Source: Phragmites australis (Eukaryota > Streptophyta > Magnoliopsida > Poales > Poaceae). From it: a stretch of DNA of 64,000 bases. How positions within the stretch are numbered: the first letter of the stretch is position 1; every line of letters begins with the position of its first letter. The DNA is taken from positions 8,062,501 to 8,126,500 of the forward strand of contig NC_084922.1 of NCBI RefSeq assembly GCF_958298935.1, written 5' to 3'. This document shows positions 48,940-60,509 of the stretch, piece after piece. A program made the position numbers and the translations under genes. Below the pieces are notes generated by a model, which was not told where the DNA came from, ran no database searches, and saw only the letters and a list, made by a program, of their open reading frames with translations.

Positions 48940-49775
48940 TGCATGCATACCATACCAGTGCCGCCATGGCCGCCCCTGTGTAGTTATGATATAACGAGAC
49001 AATCTCCATCATATATTATACACGATCAAGCAGCCCATAATAAAAAATTCTCCCCTGTCCCTCGCTCTCACTTTCCTTCCTACATCTTAGGCTAATTTAG
49101 AAACCTCCCGTCCGCTTCTTATGCTTGGAAACCTCACACCCTCCTCCAAAGACGGAGAAGGGGTGCAGCCCTAGCCACCTGCCGAATCCTATTGCATCGT
49201 CTCCCTGCGCAGAGGAGGAAGGGTGGAGCCTCTGCTGTCGTTCATTGAGCGCGCCATTGCTTCTGGCCGCCGCACCTAGCCTGCGCCGTCACCCCTCGCA
49301 CGGAGAGAAAGCGTCGAGACCCTGCTGCCCCTACGGATTGGCGCTCCGGCTGTAGAAAAATAGCTCTATTAGATCATAATTGTGATTTTGTTGATTAATA
49401 ACAACATGGTCAATGAGATTAACATAATTGTCAAGAATATATATTAGTAGATCTTATGGATGCAATATATGAAAAAATCACCACAATCACGATAAAATTT
49501 AGTCGAATTAAAGAAGTCTTAAGGACGATTTACCTTACTGGATGGTTCGATATTGTGGATGTTGAGCTCATCGAAGTATGTTTGACAAAGGGGGGATTAG
49601 CAAGTGTGCTCACCGAAGCAATTCTTGTAGAGAATGATGTCGTGCTGAAGAATGAAGGCTAAACCTCAATGAATAGTCCAGTGATCAAAGCACGGCAACA
49701 TCGGAGTGTTTATATCCAGAAGGCAAAATGGAACAACCCACCAGATAGTTCAGTGATCAGAGGAAGATACACACC
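48940..49775. other. 3' flank of the protease gene, then repeat DNA
   Basis: 48940-49060 is the likely 3' UTR. From about 49360 the sequence becomes repeat-like, and it continues on the other side of the solo LTR at 51170, so it is the older host repeat into which the LTR element inserted. No coding domain was found. Confidence 0.45.
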
Positions 49776-49780
49776 GGAAC

Positions 49781-51164
49781 TGTCGGTGTATCAGGAACCG
49801 GGGGTCCCCGAATCCCGAGGTTAGGCCAGCCATCCGCCATATGGCGCCATCCTGTGGGGTCTCTCCTGCAAGATGAGAAAAGATCAAGTCCCGGGAGAAG
49901 GCGCTCGGGGCCACAATCGGTGACCCCCGAGTACCCCAGTTCCCCGATAATCCACGGAATCCAAGTACCGGGAAGAAAGTGCTGAGGGGAGTGTACGGTC
50001 ACCCCCGAGCACCCTAGTCCCCCGACGACCAGGAGAGCTAAGTTCCGGGAGAGAGTGCTCGGGGCTGCGTGCGGCAACCCCCGAGCACTCGGTTCTCCGA
50101 GGATCCGTACAAGTGTGCCCAGGAGAGAGTGCTCGGGGGAGGTGAACAGTACCCCCGAGCACTCGGTTCCCCGAGGACACGGAAGGGCGTTCTCGGGAGA
50201 GAGTGCTCGGGGAGGTGAACAGTACCCCCCCGAGCACTCAGTACCCCGACGACCCAGTAAGTCCCCTGGTGGAGGCCCCCGAGGGGCCCACCGATGAGGT
50301 GTCAGCCAGTCAAAGGCCCGAGGCCGCATTTAAAGAGCATGCGTGGCCTGTCACCTCCAACTGCTCCCGCCGCGCTCAGCGTCAGTTCCTGCCATGTTCT
50401 GGCAGAGATGCGTGGGGTTATTAATTGCACGGGTCCCGTCCCGCGCCATCCGGCATATCTCAGGATAACGTCGTAAGGACCAAGGCGTTCCGCCTGCCGC
50501 GCTGCTGTGGCAGGGAAACAAGACAGGGCGGGCACGCCGGGTCACTCTGCGGCTGCCCGGTGGGCCCTCTCCACGGCGCCCGTTGCAAGGGCATTTATTG
50601 TGACGGATGATCGGGTGTGTGTCGTATTTTCCACCCCTGGTCACTTCGCCCAGAGGAAATGATGACGCCCTTTCCATTTATAGTGTCTCGGAACTCGTGC
50701 CCCCTTCCGTTCGGGGCACGTTGCTACCGGCGGGTACTTAAAGCAGCCGGCGGCACAGAAGCAGGGGATAGCTGAAGAGGACGATGGAGAGGCAACGGAT
50801 AGATAAGAGCACAGTGCAAGAGAAACACGGTAGAGAAGTGAGCAGCACGAGACAGGCCGAAGAACAAGGAGCCACAGGCTCTTAGATAGATCAACATTCT
50901 TGTAACCAGCAACATCCTTGAGGGACTTCCTCAGGACAGTTATAGTATCCATACAGGAGTAGGGTATTACGCCCCCGTGCGGCCCGAACCTGTCTAAATT
51001 CCGGTGCATTTACTTCTTCTTGCACTAGGTCAACACTTCCACCACCGGTCGTTGCATTCATTCCCATTTATTTCTCCGACGAACGTATTTAGGATCATCC
51101 CTCCGGTCGAATCTCTAAAACGGGGTCTCTCGGGATCCCTGCGACTGGAGTTAATCCTTCGACA
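49781..51164. mobile_element. Gypsy-type solo LTR
   Basis: 1384 bp starting TGTCGGTG and ending TTCGACA, thus the canonical TG...CA. It is flanked by a perfect 5-bp target duplication GGAAC (49776-49780 and 51165-51169). No internal retrotransposon domains are present, so it is a solo LTR left by recombination between the two LTRs. Composition and the start CGGTGTATCAGGAACCGGGG fit grass Gypsy LTRs. It contains about five tandem units of about 75 bp (separate entry). Confidence 0.88.
49891..50265. repeat. Five tandem units of about 75 bp inside the LTR
   Basis: Each unit contains GGGAGAGAGTGCTCGGGG and CCCCCGAGCACTCGGTTCCC or variants. These two parts are partly complementary, so each unit can form a hairpin around GAGTGCTCGGGG/CCCCGAGCACTC. 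The units grow more alike toward the 3' side. Confidence 0.8.
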
Positions 51165-51169
51165 GGAAC

Positions 51170-51866
51170 ATTTTCAATAGAGAAGATTGCAGCCGTGGAA
51201 GATCGAAGATCAACACGACGGAAGTCTGGTGATAAAGCAATGCTATATCAGAAAATACACCAGACAATGAATAATAAAAAAACAAAACGAAGTTAAGACA
51301 TCAGATAGTCCGATGATGAAGTGATGTGCACTGGATTCTTACAGTGGAGTAATTTACATAAAGGCGATGCAGTTGACTCGGATACTAAGTATATATTCAT
51401 CGAATAGTTCGATGATAGATGAAATATACACCGGAGTGTTTGGTGTTTACAGGGGCTTGTGGGGTTCTAATGACTAGTTAGTGAGAGTGTACTCACCGGA
51501 TGACCTGTTATTAGTACTATTGTTATCACCGAATCATTCGGTGTTAGTACTATTATTCTCACGAGATCATCCGGTGTCAACAACTTTTCTGAGTCGTTAG
51601 GTTAACGGCTAGTGCGCGAGTTTGAGACTATAAATACCTTCCACTTAGTCATTTAAGGTACCTGGAGTTCTAAGAAATTCATGTACATTTGAGAAAACAT
51701 TAAGCCACTAAAATGCTTAAAGTGATCATCTAAGATAATTAAGCATACAATTAGAGAGTGATTAGTACTTATAGGTCTAAAGAGTGTGTTGCTAGGTGAT
51801 TGCTGCCTAGAGAGTGGAACAATAAGTGATTAAAGATTGCACCTCTAGGTACGTCAGTCCCTTAGG
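51170..51866. repeat. Host repeat flanking the solo LTR
   Basis: Continues the sequence left of the LTR. It carries several short inverted motifs around CACCGAATCATTCGGTG and ATCATCCGGTG (51480-51580). The style is that of non-coding parts of grass LTR retrotransposons. The class is unresolved. Confidence 0.4.
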
Positions 51867-54016
51867 GTCTTGGTGACTCATCGACAAACTTGTTGACCCT
51901 CTAACTTGGTGTGGAACACAGAGATCCTTATTTTGGTGGCTCAAGCTCCGAAGTGATCACAACGACAAGCAACCGGAAGAGAGGCTAGTTGTGAAACCTT
52001 ACCTTGGTGGCTCATTTGGGTGGAGACCTTATCTTTGTGACTTGGTGACTCAAGAGACATGATCGGGTGTTGATTGGAAGCATATCCTTTATGGAGCTTA
52101 AACATGTATTAAGGGTGACATTCATATATCGATTCCACAAGATAAACATACTTGTGCCGAGTTTATTCTCCCTACCTTATTTACGTTTCCGCATTTATAT
52201 TCTTATAATTTATCTTCTTAGATAGGTTGCAAGCGCTTTGATCGGTAGAGTAGACACACTAGATAAATTTAGAACACATTTAGATAGAATTTAATATAGA
52301 TTTAGCTTTTATAGTTTTCAAAGCCGAATAGATTCTAAATATCCTAGTTCTCCTAAAACATCACTGATCCCTTCACCAGTTGAGGACCCTAATAGATGCC
52401 GCCGCCGCCAATGAGGTCCGAGCTTTACCTACTGTTCTGGTGCCATCATCATGGTATCACCGTCCTTGCTTCAATCCACCAAGAGTGGCAAAGGCCTTGC
52501 CGTGCGCCTCATTGTGTCCTGCCACTGACAGGCCTATGTGTTTGCACTTCGACCGAAGAGCAGCCGCTGCCCATTAGTGCCCCCTCCGCAGCATCGATCT
52601 ACGCTGTGTCCAACCAAGTTCTTTGATCTACGTTGCACTAATGAGTTCTTCAATCAACACCGTCGTATCCTGCTGCTACCTGAGCCGATGGGCCGGTTTA
52701 CAATGCACCCGACTGACTATCTTCGACCGCCGCGATGCTACTGCCGGCTAGCACCCGTGACGCCCCTTGCTGCCATCTGCACCAAGGTTCTGTGGGCTCC
52801 ATTGGCCACTGATCTACAATCGCCATCCTTGTTCTGCTCACGCCTGTCCAAAGTCCCAGCCGGCCGGAGCTCAGAGTCTTAGTGACTTATTGACAAACTT
52901 GTTAACCCTCTAACTTGGTGTGGGACACGGAGATCCTTATCTTGGTGCCTCAAGCTCCGAAGTGATCATAACGACAAGAAACCGAAAGAGATGCTAGTTG
53001 TGAGACTTTATTTTAGTGGCTTGGTGGCTCATCTGGATGGAGACATTATCTTTGTGACTTGGTAGCTCAAGAGACGTGATCGAGTGTCAACAAGAAGCAT
53101 ATCCTTTATGTAGCTTAAACATGGATTAAAGGTGACATTCATGCATCGATTTCACAAGATAAACACACTTGTGCCGAGTTCACTCTCCCTACCTTATTTA
53201 CATTTTCGTATTTACATTCTTGCAATTTATCTTCTTAAATAGGTTGCAAACGTTTTGATCGGTAGAATAGACACACTAGATAAATTTAGAATATATCTAG
53301 ATAAAATTTAATATAAGTTTAGCTTATGTAATTTTGGAAGTCGAATAGATTATAAATATCCTAATTTATTCTCCTCTTAAAACCTGACCGATCCCTTCAC
53401 CAGCTGAGGACCCTGATAGATGCCGCCGCCGCCGATGAGGTCCGAGCTGACCTGCAGTTCTGGTGCCGTCGTCATGGTATCACCGTCCTTGCTTCAATCC
53501 ACCGAGAGTGGCCGAAGGCCCTGCCGCGCGCCTCGTAGTGTCCTGCCACTGACAGGCCTATGTGTTTGCACTCCAACCGAAGAGCAGCCGCTGCCCATCA
53601 GTGCCCCCTCCGCACCATCGATCTACGCTGTGTCCAATCGAGTTCTTCGATCTACGCTGCACTAATGAGTTCTTCAATCAACACCGTCGTATCCTGCTGC
53701 TCCCTGAGCCGACGGGCCGGTTTACCATGCGCCCGACCGACTATCTTCGACCGCCGCGATGCTGCTGCCGGCTGGCACCCGTGACGCCCCTTGCTGCCGT
53801 CTGCACCGAGGTTCTGTGGGCTCCCGTTCCTGCCGCTCCATCACCAATTCCGCCGCCCCAGGCTACACACCGATGCCTGTCGGTGGCTGCACCGACGCTT
53901 GCTGGCCGCCGCCCCAGGCGGGTCTGCGACTGACCACCGTCTCTGTTGGCCACTGATCTGCAGCTGCCGTCCTTGTTCTGCTCACGCCCGTCCAAAGTCC
54001 CAGCCGGCCGGAGCTT
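51867..54016. repeat. Tandem duplication of an about 1-kb segment
   Basis: The segment starting GTCTTGGTGACT at 51867 recurs as GTCTTAGTGACT at 52876, an offset of 1009 bp. Both copies run through the same AT-rich part into the same GC-rich part (from GATGCCGCCGCCGCC) and end at CCCAGCCGGCCGGAGC. The second copy carries about 130 bp more near 53820-53950, so one copy gained or lost DNA. Frames in the GC-rich parts encode no recognisable domain. Confidence 0.85.
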
Positions 54017-55788
54017 CGGCGGCGCCGTGTGGCCAAGCTGACGTCCTATCGCTTCGTGGCTGCCCCAACGCCCTGCTGCCGTCGTTCTGGGGCTGCACCG
54101 ATGCCTACGCCGTTAGCCGTCATTCTGTGCTCAGAGCGCTGGCGCGGCGTGAACGCCGCGAACCGGCTCCGCAGCCGGCATGTTCACTTGCACGCTGCGC
54201 CGCATCGGTCTCCTGGGGTTCGAGGTCGCGCCGGTGCTCGACATTCGCGTCAACCCGACAGGCACCGACTGCACCGTCGAGATGCTGTCATGCAGTGTAT
54301 GTGTCACGCGTGCGGTCTCGATGATCTGATGCGTCGTCTGGTTTCGTCTTTGAGATGCAAGTCTTCTCTAATGAGAGTTTTTCTATTCCCCTGCGGCTGC
54401 AGTTTGAGGGTTCAGAGTCAGTGAGCAGCAGAATGAGTTCAAGTAAGTTCAGTTCAGGACCTGATTTGATTTTTCTTACTTTCTTTGTGTCACCACCTAT
54501 GGCCTGCTTGGAAAACACGAATTTCAAGGGAGTTTTGTAGGATTCTTTTTTAATAGTGGGACTCATTTCTACGGCTTCTTTGAAGGCAGTATCGATTGTG
54601 GCCGCTCCGTATGTGCCCGTACGAGCGCTTGTACTTGAACGCGGGCTGGCTCTAACGCTCACGCCGTGGGAGCGCCGTACTTGGCAACCGGGCTAGCGGC
54701 CAGATGCGTTTTGTAAGAATTTTACATGAAACAATTCAATTTCTCACATGGCCTTAGCTTATGGAAGCATGGTCAATAGTTCTTCTATGAGAGTACCTGC
54801 AAGTTGCAAACATCTCATGTCTCTCTGCAACAGCGCAATCAAATTGGTAGTTGTGCAAAATCTCTGAGGTGTTCTTGTACCATTTGGAGGTCACTCTGGA
54901 GGTATGCACAATGCATTCAAATCAGCATCACATTATAGCATCTAGATGGACGAGTTCACCAGTGTTGTATTGTGAAATTTCTTAAAAGAATGAAAGAACA
55001 CTAAAGCTATCTGTTTATTATAGGTCTACACCAAGCCATTCAGCTTGCTTCCATTGTCTGCGGCGGAGAAACCAGGCAACTTGTACGTAGGCATTTATAT
55101 TGTTGACATTTCTTAAAGTTCACCAAAAACAACTCTGCAAGAGATTTCTAAAGCTAGCTCTCTGAAGGATCGCATCGAGACGCTTAGGTGCGTAGTACAT
55201 CTCAAAATTTGCTGGCTAATGTTTTACAGGCTGGATCGATGTACACTGTCACTCACTTCAGTTTAACATTCGCAGTGAATTTTTTGGATAGGCTTGTTCC
55301 AATGCTGGGGGAGCAGCTGCTGAGAGACTATCATTCCTGGGTTCAGCAGCAGCCTGAAGCTACTTCATGAGTTAGAGGGAGACGACCATCCTATGGCTTG
55401 AACACTTCGACGGTCAGATGGCGTCAAATTCAGAGATCCGGGAAAGAGTTGTGGGGATGGTTCATGGGAAAATTAGTTGCTGATGTATACAACACAATTG
55501 ATGAAGGATTTAGCAATGTTCGAATATATGAGAATTTCTGAATCAGGATGCTTAATTTTCGGGGCATGAACTTATCATCCACTTGTGCTTGTGTTTAGTA
55601 ACTAAGAGATCAAATTCTATACCTTCTGTTTGTTACCTTAAAAAATTATAGAAGAACAGCTATTATTGACCATAATATGCTTTCAACAGAATTAAAGAGT
55701 TTGGTACTGATAGAATTATTGAGGTTATTTGGCAGAAGTCAAATTATAAGGCAGTTTGAGTTTTATTTGGTTACACTTGCAACTACAT
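54017..55788. other. Degraded repeat and possible gene-fragment DNA
   Basis: No intact gene. 54017-54330 continues the GC-rich sequence of the duplication. A phrase with an intron-like TTTTACAG acceptor precedes an open exon-like stretch at 55231-55370 (separate entry). The remainder shows only short frames. Confidence 0.4.
55231..55370 (+). pseudogene. Orphan exon-like fragment, product not recognised
   Basis: After a good 3' splice-site context (GTTTTACAG) an open frame of 46 codons runs to a TGA. It contains MYTVTHFSLTFAVNFLDRL and LGEQLLRDYHSWV, with non-repetitive composition more like a real terminal exon than chance. No upstream exon chain with matching frame was found. I do not recognise the family. 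It may be a gene fragment captured or left by rearrangement. Confidence 0.3.
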
Positions 55789-55881
55789 TAGGTTAGAAAT
55801 AGCAACTTATATTCAATAGTAATTTCTTAAGGCAATATATAGGTTAGAAATAGCAACTTATATTCAATAGTAATTTCTTAG
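55789..55881. repeat. 42-bp direct repeat
   Basis: TAGGTTAGAAATAGCAACTT and the following 22 bases occur at 55789-55830 and again at 55840-55881. A diverged third copy (TTAGAAATGACAACTTATAT) lies near 56713. Confidence 0.8.
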
Positions 55882-56344
55882 GAGAATTACATGATAAGAG
55901 GCGAGGAAGCAGGACGGCAAAGAGAAGCTGACAAGCAGGCAGACGCACGACCATCGAGCATAGATCGTAGCCAAAGACGAGCGGGCGGATGGAGCCAGCA
56001 GCAAGGCGGGCGAGCCATCGACGGAGAGATCCGGCGGTGGAGCTGGAGCCCGGGGGCTGGCGGGCGGGAGACGACGGCTCAGAGCAGAGCAGGAGGCGGT
56101 GCCGGGCGCCGAAACGGTGGGGAGTAGATCCGGATCTGGTGGGGAGCTGACGGATCTGACAGGAGAGAGTGACGGCTCGCGGGAGTGCAACGGGAATGAC
56201 CGGATCGGTCGGTCAAACTGGTGGGAGGAAGAGGCAAATCCGGTGAGAGCCAGATCCGAACAGAGGGGGCGCCCGACGGCAGGGGTGGGGTGGGGGGGGG
56301 TGCGATCCGACGTTAGAGGAGGGCGGCGCGAAACCAGGCATAGT
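55882..56344. other. GC-rich island, no gene recognised
   Basis: Open on both strands (for example 55864-56190 minus), rich in Ser/Pro or Arg/Gly depending on strand. No domain is recognisable. It could be a leader or first exon of a lost gene. Confidence 0.35.
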
Positions 56345-56643
56345 GGGCTGTTTGGTTTTTAGTCTCGAATACGCTACTAAAATTTAGATAGAGGTTAAAT
56401 TAGTGCAATACTAAATTTTAGTCATTAAAATGGTGTTTAGTTTGAGATTAAGTTAAAATTTAGTCGGATAAAAATTTTGATGAACGATTTGATCGTTCAA
56501 GATTTAACTAGAAACGTTATAGTTTGGCTAACCAAATTTTTTTAGACCATGATCAAATTTTTGCCTCAAATCAAACGGAGGATAAATTTTCTGGACACGA
56601 CTAAATTTTGGTTTAACTCCCTTTGCCCCTAACCAAACAGCTC
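56345..56643. repeat. MITE, probably Tourist-like
   Basis: 299 bp with ends GGGCTGTTTGGTT and AACCAAACAGCTC, which are near-perfect inverted repeats. The inside is AT-rich and has further partial self-complementarity (ACTAAATTTT/AAATTTAG). The target duplication is not clear, so the superfamily is uncertain. Confidence 0.65.
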
Positions 56644-57329
56644 TACTAGTAAGCATGGAAGTTGCCGCACGCAAGGAACGGCAGCTAGAAAAAAAACCCT
56701 AACCCTCCCGTATTAGAAATGACAACTTATATTTAATAATAGTTTTGAGAATAATATATAAAAAATAAAATACATATTTTAATAACTTAACATATACGCA
56801 ATGAATAATAACCCTATATTACTAACATATTAGTCCTTTATGGTTTTGATGTTAGCTAGCTGACACTTCTCTCGTAGCTACTTTATTTCTATCTACTTCC
56901 TTTCACATGACCCGACTTTGGATGGAAAAACTCAATGAAATTGTGAGTTGCACCCAATGCATGGATTCATAGATTGATAGCATTCAATTGTGTATTAGGT
57001 TAATCAGATGCTTAGAGGATCTGTTCATGTAGTCATAAATTTGAAGCGGGTTATTTAGTTGCCAGTTAGTTAGTTGTACTTCACATAATGTACCGAGTGC
57101 TGGGGTACACTGGTGTTGGATTTAGACTGATAAATAGAATAATGAGCTAAAACATCGTAAGTTCATTTTCAGGGCAGGCATTGAACATGCTATGCAATAA
57201 AAAAGTAATAATGTGTACTTATCCTATACCTGAACCTTCTTTTTCTTGCTTAGTGTCCTGCTTGGATTTTTTTTTTTGCATTGCTAATAAAGATCTAATG
57301 TTAAATCTTGACAATTTAATTGGGTGCAG

Positions 57330-57604
57330 TTTTGTTAGTCAAGAAAATATTCAGAGTGGTCAATCAACATGATTTAAAAACAACCAAGAACTCTCTTACC
57401 AGTTCAGAAAACATAAAAAATTGATAGTACCAAAGCTGTCTGTTCTCATTCAATCGGTGTTTGTAATGGTAACGAAGGATTAAATCCATCATCTTTGCAG
57501 CTGATGGTTAATCAGGAAAGCTTTGGAACGTTTGCAAGCTACACCCTGGGTTCAATTTTGTTAGTCAAGAAACTATCCAGAGTGGTCACCCAACATGATT
57601 TTAA
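57330..57604. repeat. Imperfect direct repeat, 226 bp apart
   Basis: TTTTGTTAGTCAAGAAA followed by an ATTCAGAGTGGTCA-like stretch and CAACATGATTT is present at 57330-57378 and 57556-57604 with a handful of differences. Confidence 0.75.
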
Positions 57605-58840
57605 AGACTGGGCTCATGTATTGTTTCCTTTTGAGTATTCTCTTGTCGATTTGCTATTAGTCTTCTCTTGTATTTTTTCAACTTTGTGTAAGACTGAGGA
57701 CGAATGGTTTGTAATAACAGAAAGATAAAAATCTGTAATCGGAGCTAAATTCTATGCCTCTTTTCAAAATGTGATACGATGCGTGCCCTCTTTTTTCACT
57801 TTTGCAAATAAGTGTTGGATTGTTTGATTGGCCGCCTGGCATACTTGAGAAACTTTTTATACCATTTACATATCAAGAGCCGCCCTCCTCATCTTTCCAG
57901 CTCATAACCCCACAATTTTCCACTCGCTTTATACACGATATATCTATTGAATCTAATTCTACAAAGTTAACAAATAACACTCTCATTATCATGCATGATC
58001 ATAGTTGGCAACTTTCATGCGCCAATGGCGCGCCCTCTTCTACTAGTTTGTACCAGATCAACTCCTGTAATGGTGAATCCACATTGCATAAATTCAGATA
58101 TGCTCGGTAGGCATACCTTTGGTACTACATGTGTACAAAGGTACATTTCAGTTTATTCTAGGTCATGCATGCACTGAAGGCTATAATCAGTTGGTGGCTG
58201 CAAGAACAGATCTACCCATGAAAAGAAAATAGAACCTTCTGTCAGCGAAATATCCATCCCCATTTCTCAGTTCCCCACGTTTATTTAGATAGCACACATG
58301 CAGATCTAACAACCTAACGCTCCTACACAAAAGCTGCAAAACTCTATTCATTCGCTGTATTTGCATCATGAAAGCAGCTATGTTGATGGTTGATTGTCCT
58401 TGCATCACTACAGAGAGAAGAATACCTCCAATTATTGGTGCTTTCCTTGGTTTGGTCTGATGGAATTGTGGAGGCGGTCAATACAGCTAAGCTAAGGCAG
58501 CGTTAGGTTAGATGTACAAGATGAAATATGCATATGATGATTTTGGATGAGGAGCCATCCCTATGTTTGATTCGATATATGATACTAATCCATCTAAGAT
58601 GAAGTCATCCCACTTGAGGAAATATATCGCTGAGATGTTGTACCATCCCGTTCAAAAAAAATTAGCCGAAAGGAGCCAACGCCATCCCAGATGGCTCGCT
58701 CTTCAGAGTTTCAGTAGCCTGGAATGAATCGGTGCAAACATTGAACTCATAGATGGTGTTGGATGCATAAAAATGCAATAATTAGAACAAATAGTAGCTA
58801 GTTCTTATATGAAATCTAGCACCAAAAAGCTAAATCTTTG

Positions 58841-58865
58841 ACGCGCGCGCGCGCACACACACACA
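58841..58865. repeat. (CG)n(CA)n alternating purine-pyrimidine tract
   Basis: An ACGCGCGCGCGCGC block runs directly into ACACACACAC. Such tracts can adopt Z-form DNA. Confidence 0.9.
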
Positions 58866-59690
58866 GAGGTTGGAAAACCTCGAAGATCACATCAAGACAT
58901 CGAGCTAGATACAAGGGAATAATACAAAGCCGTCGTACTGGGATACCGTTCGTTCCTTGAATATGGGGGATCTGAAGAACGACGAACAAGCAAAGAAATA
59001 TCGTCCTAATAAGCATCCTACCATGATTTGGATGTATCTGAATCTGGTCAAGAACAGAAGAGGTGTGAACTGCGATCTGTCGTGTGTGCATTGTGGACCC
59101 GATTTCACGTGCCACTGCATGCGCCTATCTAGCTCATGACCGACCGATAATCAACCATGCTAAATCATGCGGCTTTGTAGGTAGATTGGTAGATAGAAAG
59201 GTTCGTCTCCTTTCGCCTGCCCTGTCGATCGTGATGTCGAATCGAGACGACAGACAGCCACGCAGGCGGGGCACGCGGTGCCCCCAGGTCCCAGCGTACG
59301 TACGTGTGGGCGCACCGCCACAGCGAGGCGATAAGGGAGCGGAACGTGGTGTGACGGAGGAAGACGACGAGCCGGCGCCGCGCGTGCGTAAGTAGCTGTG
59401 TGGGCCGGCGCCGGCGCCGGCGGGCGGGCGAGCGAGCGGGATCGCTCGCTGGTCGCGTCGCGTCGTCACCGCGCGCATCGTGCCATCATGCGCGCGGTGG
59501 CCTGGAGAGAGCGCTGCAGGCTCGTGTGCGCTCGCGTGGGCGTGAGGGCAACTGAGCATCATCGATGGGGCCGGGCGGCCATGCATGCGTTGTGTTGTGC
59601 GGCGGTGGTACCTGGGCTCAACCACAGTTGACCGGTCTGGCTTGGCCTCGGCAACTAAATTTACAGTTCTGTCCTTCTCTGCCACCGAAA

Positions 59691-60509
59691 ATATCATCAT
59701 TACCGGTTTAAAATTGTATTACTACCGATTTTTAACCTGCAATGATTAAACAACAGTGATAAACTATTTATCATCACTGCTAATTCTTAAGCTTATACTA
59801 TTGGTTCTTGAGCTTATTTATAATTATCATTGTTGGTTCCAGATACAAATCGACATTGATATTTAATTTAGAAAAAAAAATAAAAATTTAAGAAGTTATG
59901 CCATAATTTAACCAAGCTTTATATTATTAATCTCTAGAATTAGAGATTTATATCACATTTTTCTCACTAAATCTATTACTGTAAAAAAACTAAAGACCCT
60001 AAACTCACGCGCGCAAAAAAACCCCTAAACGACGACGTATATCGATAGTCGACCATGACGACGAAGTAGTCGTTGTCGTTCTCGTTGAACGTGTCCTCGT
60101 AGTCGTCGCTGGCCTCCTCCTCATCCGAGCTCGACTAGGGCTTCTTCGTCTTCAGCTCATCGAGAAAAAAGTCCCACACATCATCCTCAGAAGGGGACCC
60201 CACCTAGTCATCGGAGTACGAGGTCTCCGCCTCATCCAACGACCTTGCTGGTAGGACCTCCACCTCCTCATCGAACAATGCCGTGGGTGTGGGAGGCATG
60301 GCCGGAGAAGGTGGAAGCAGTGGAGTGATGGGAGGGGGAGAAGCATCGAGCAAATCCATCGCGCGACGGCGGTGGAGGGGAGAGGGTGAGAGCGATCGAG
60401 TGAGAGTGTGATTTTAAATGCGCTTGAGAGAAGCCAAGGAGGCCGGCGCATGAAGTCATACAAATTTTTTATATCACCGCTATCGAGGGTAAATCCCTGA
60501 CAGTGATTC
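59691..60509 (-). mobile_element. Putative non-autonomous DNA transposon carrying a small acidic pseudo-ORF
   Basis: Edges carry ATCATCATTACCGGTTT on the left and CTGACAGTGATTCCGG on the right, with short CAGTGAT/ATCACTG motifs inside, as in some grass CACTA- or Mutator-like elements. The boundaries and superfamily are tentative. It encloses the disrupted acidic reading frame listed separately. Confidence 0.35.
59976..60359 (-). pseudogene. Disrupted small acidic ORF
   Basis: From ATG 60359 to the TAA at 59976 lie 128 codons in one frame, broken by two TAG codons (after about 56 and 76 residues). The reading is coherent on both sides of each stop: MDLLDASPPP at the start, then DEEVEVLPARSLDEAE, GSPSEDDVWDFFLDE, SSDEEEASDDYED and NENDNDYF. 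It is a strongly acidic, Ser/Asp/Glu-rich protein. Function is unknown. Confidence 0.45.

Larger units (their letters stand above)
56644..59690. other. Intergenic, no gene recognised
   Basis: AT-rich until about 59200, then a GC-rich island (59230-59640) with frames on both strands that resemble no family. It contains a 49-bp imperfect direct repeat at 57330-57378 and 57556-57604, and a (CG)n(CA)n tract at 58841-58865. Confidence 0.45.

Noticed and set aside
49891..50265. CRISPR-like array
   Set aside because: The regular units of about 75 bp are full tandem repeats without unique spacers and lie inside a plant LTR.
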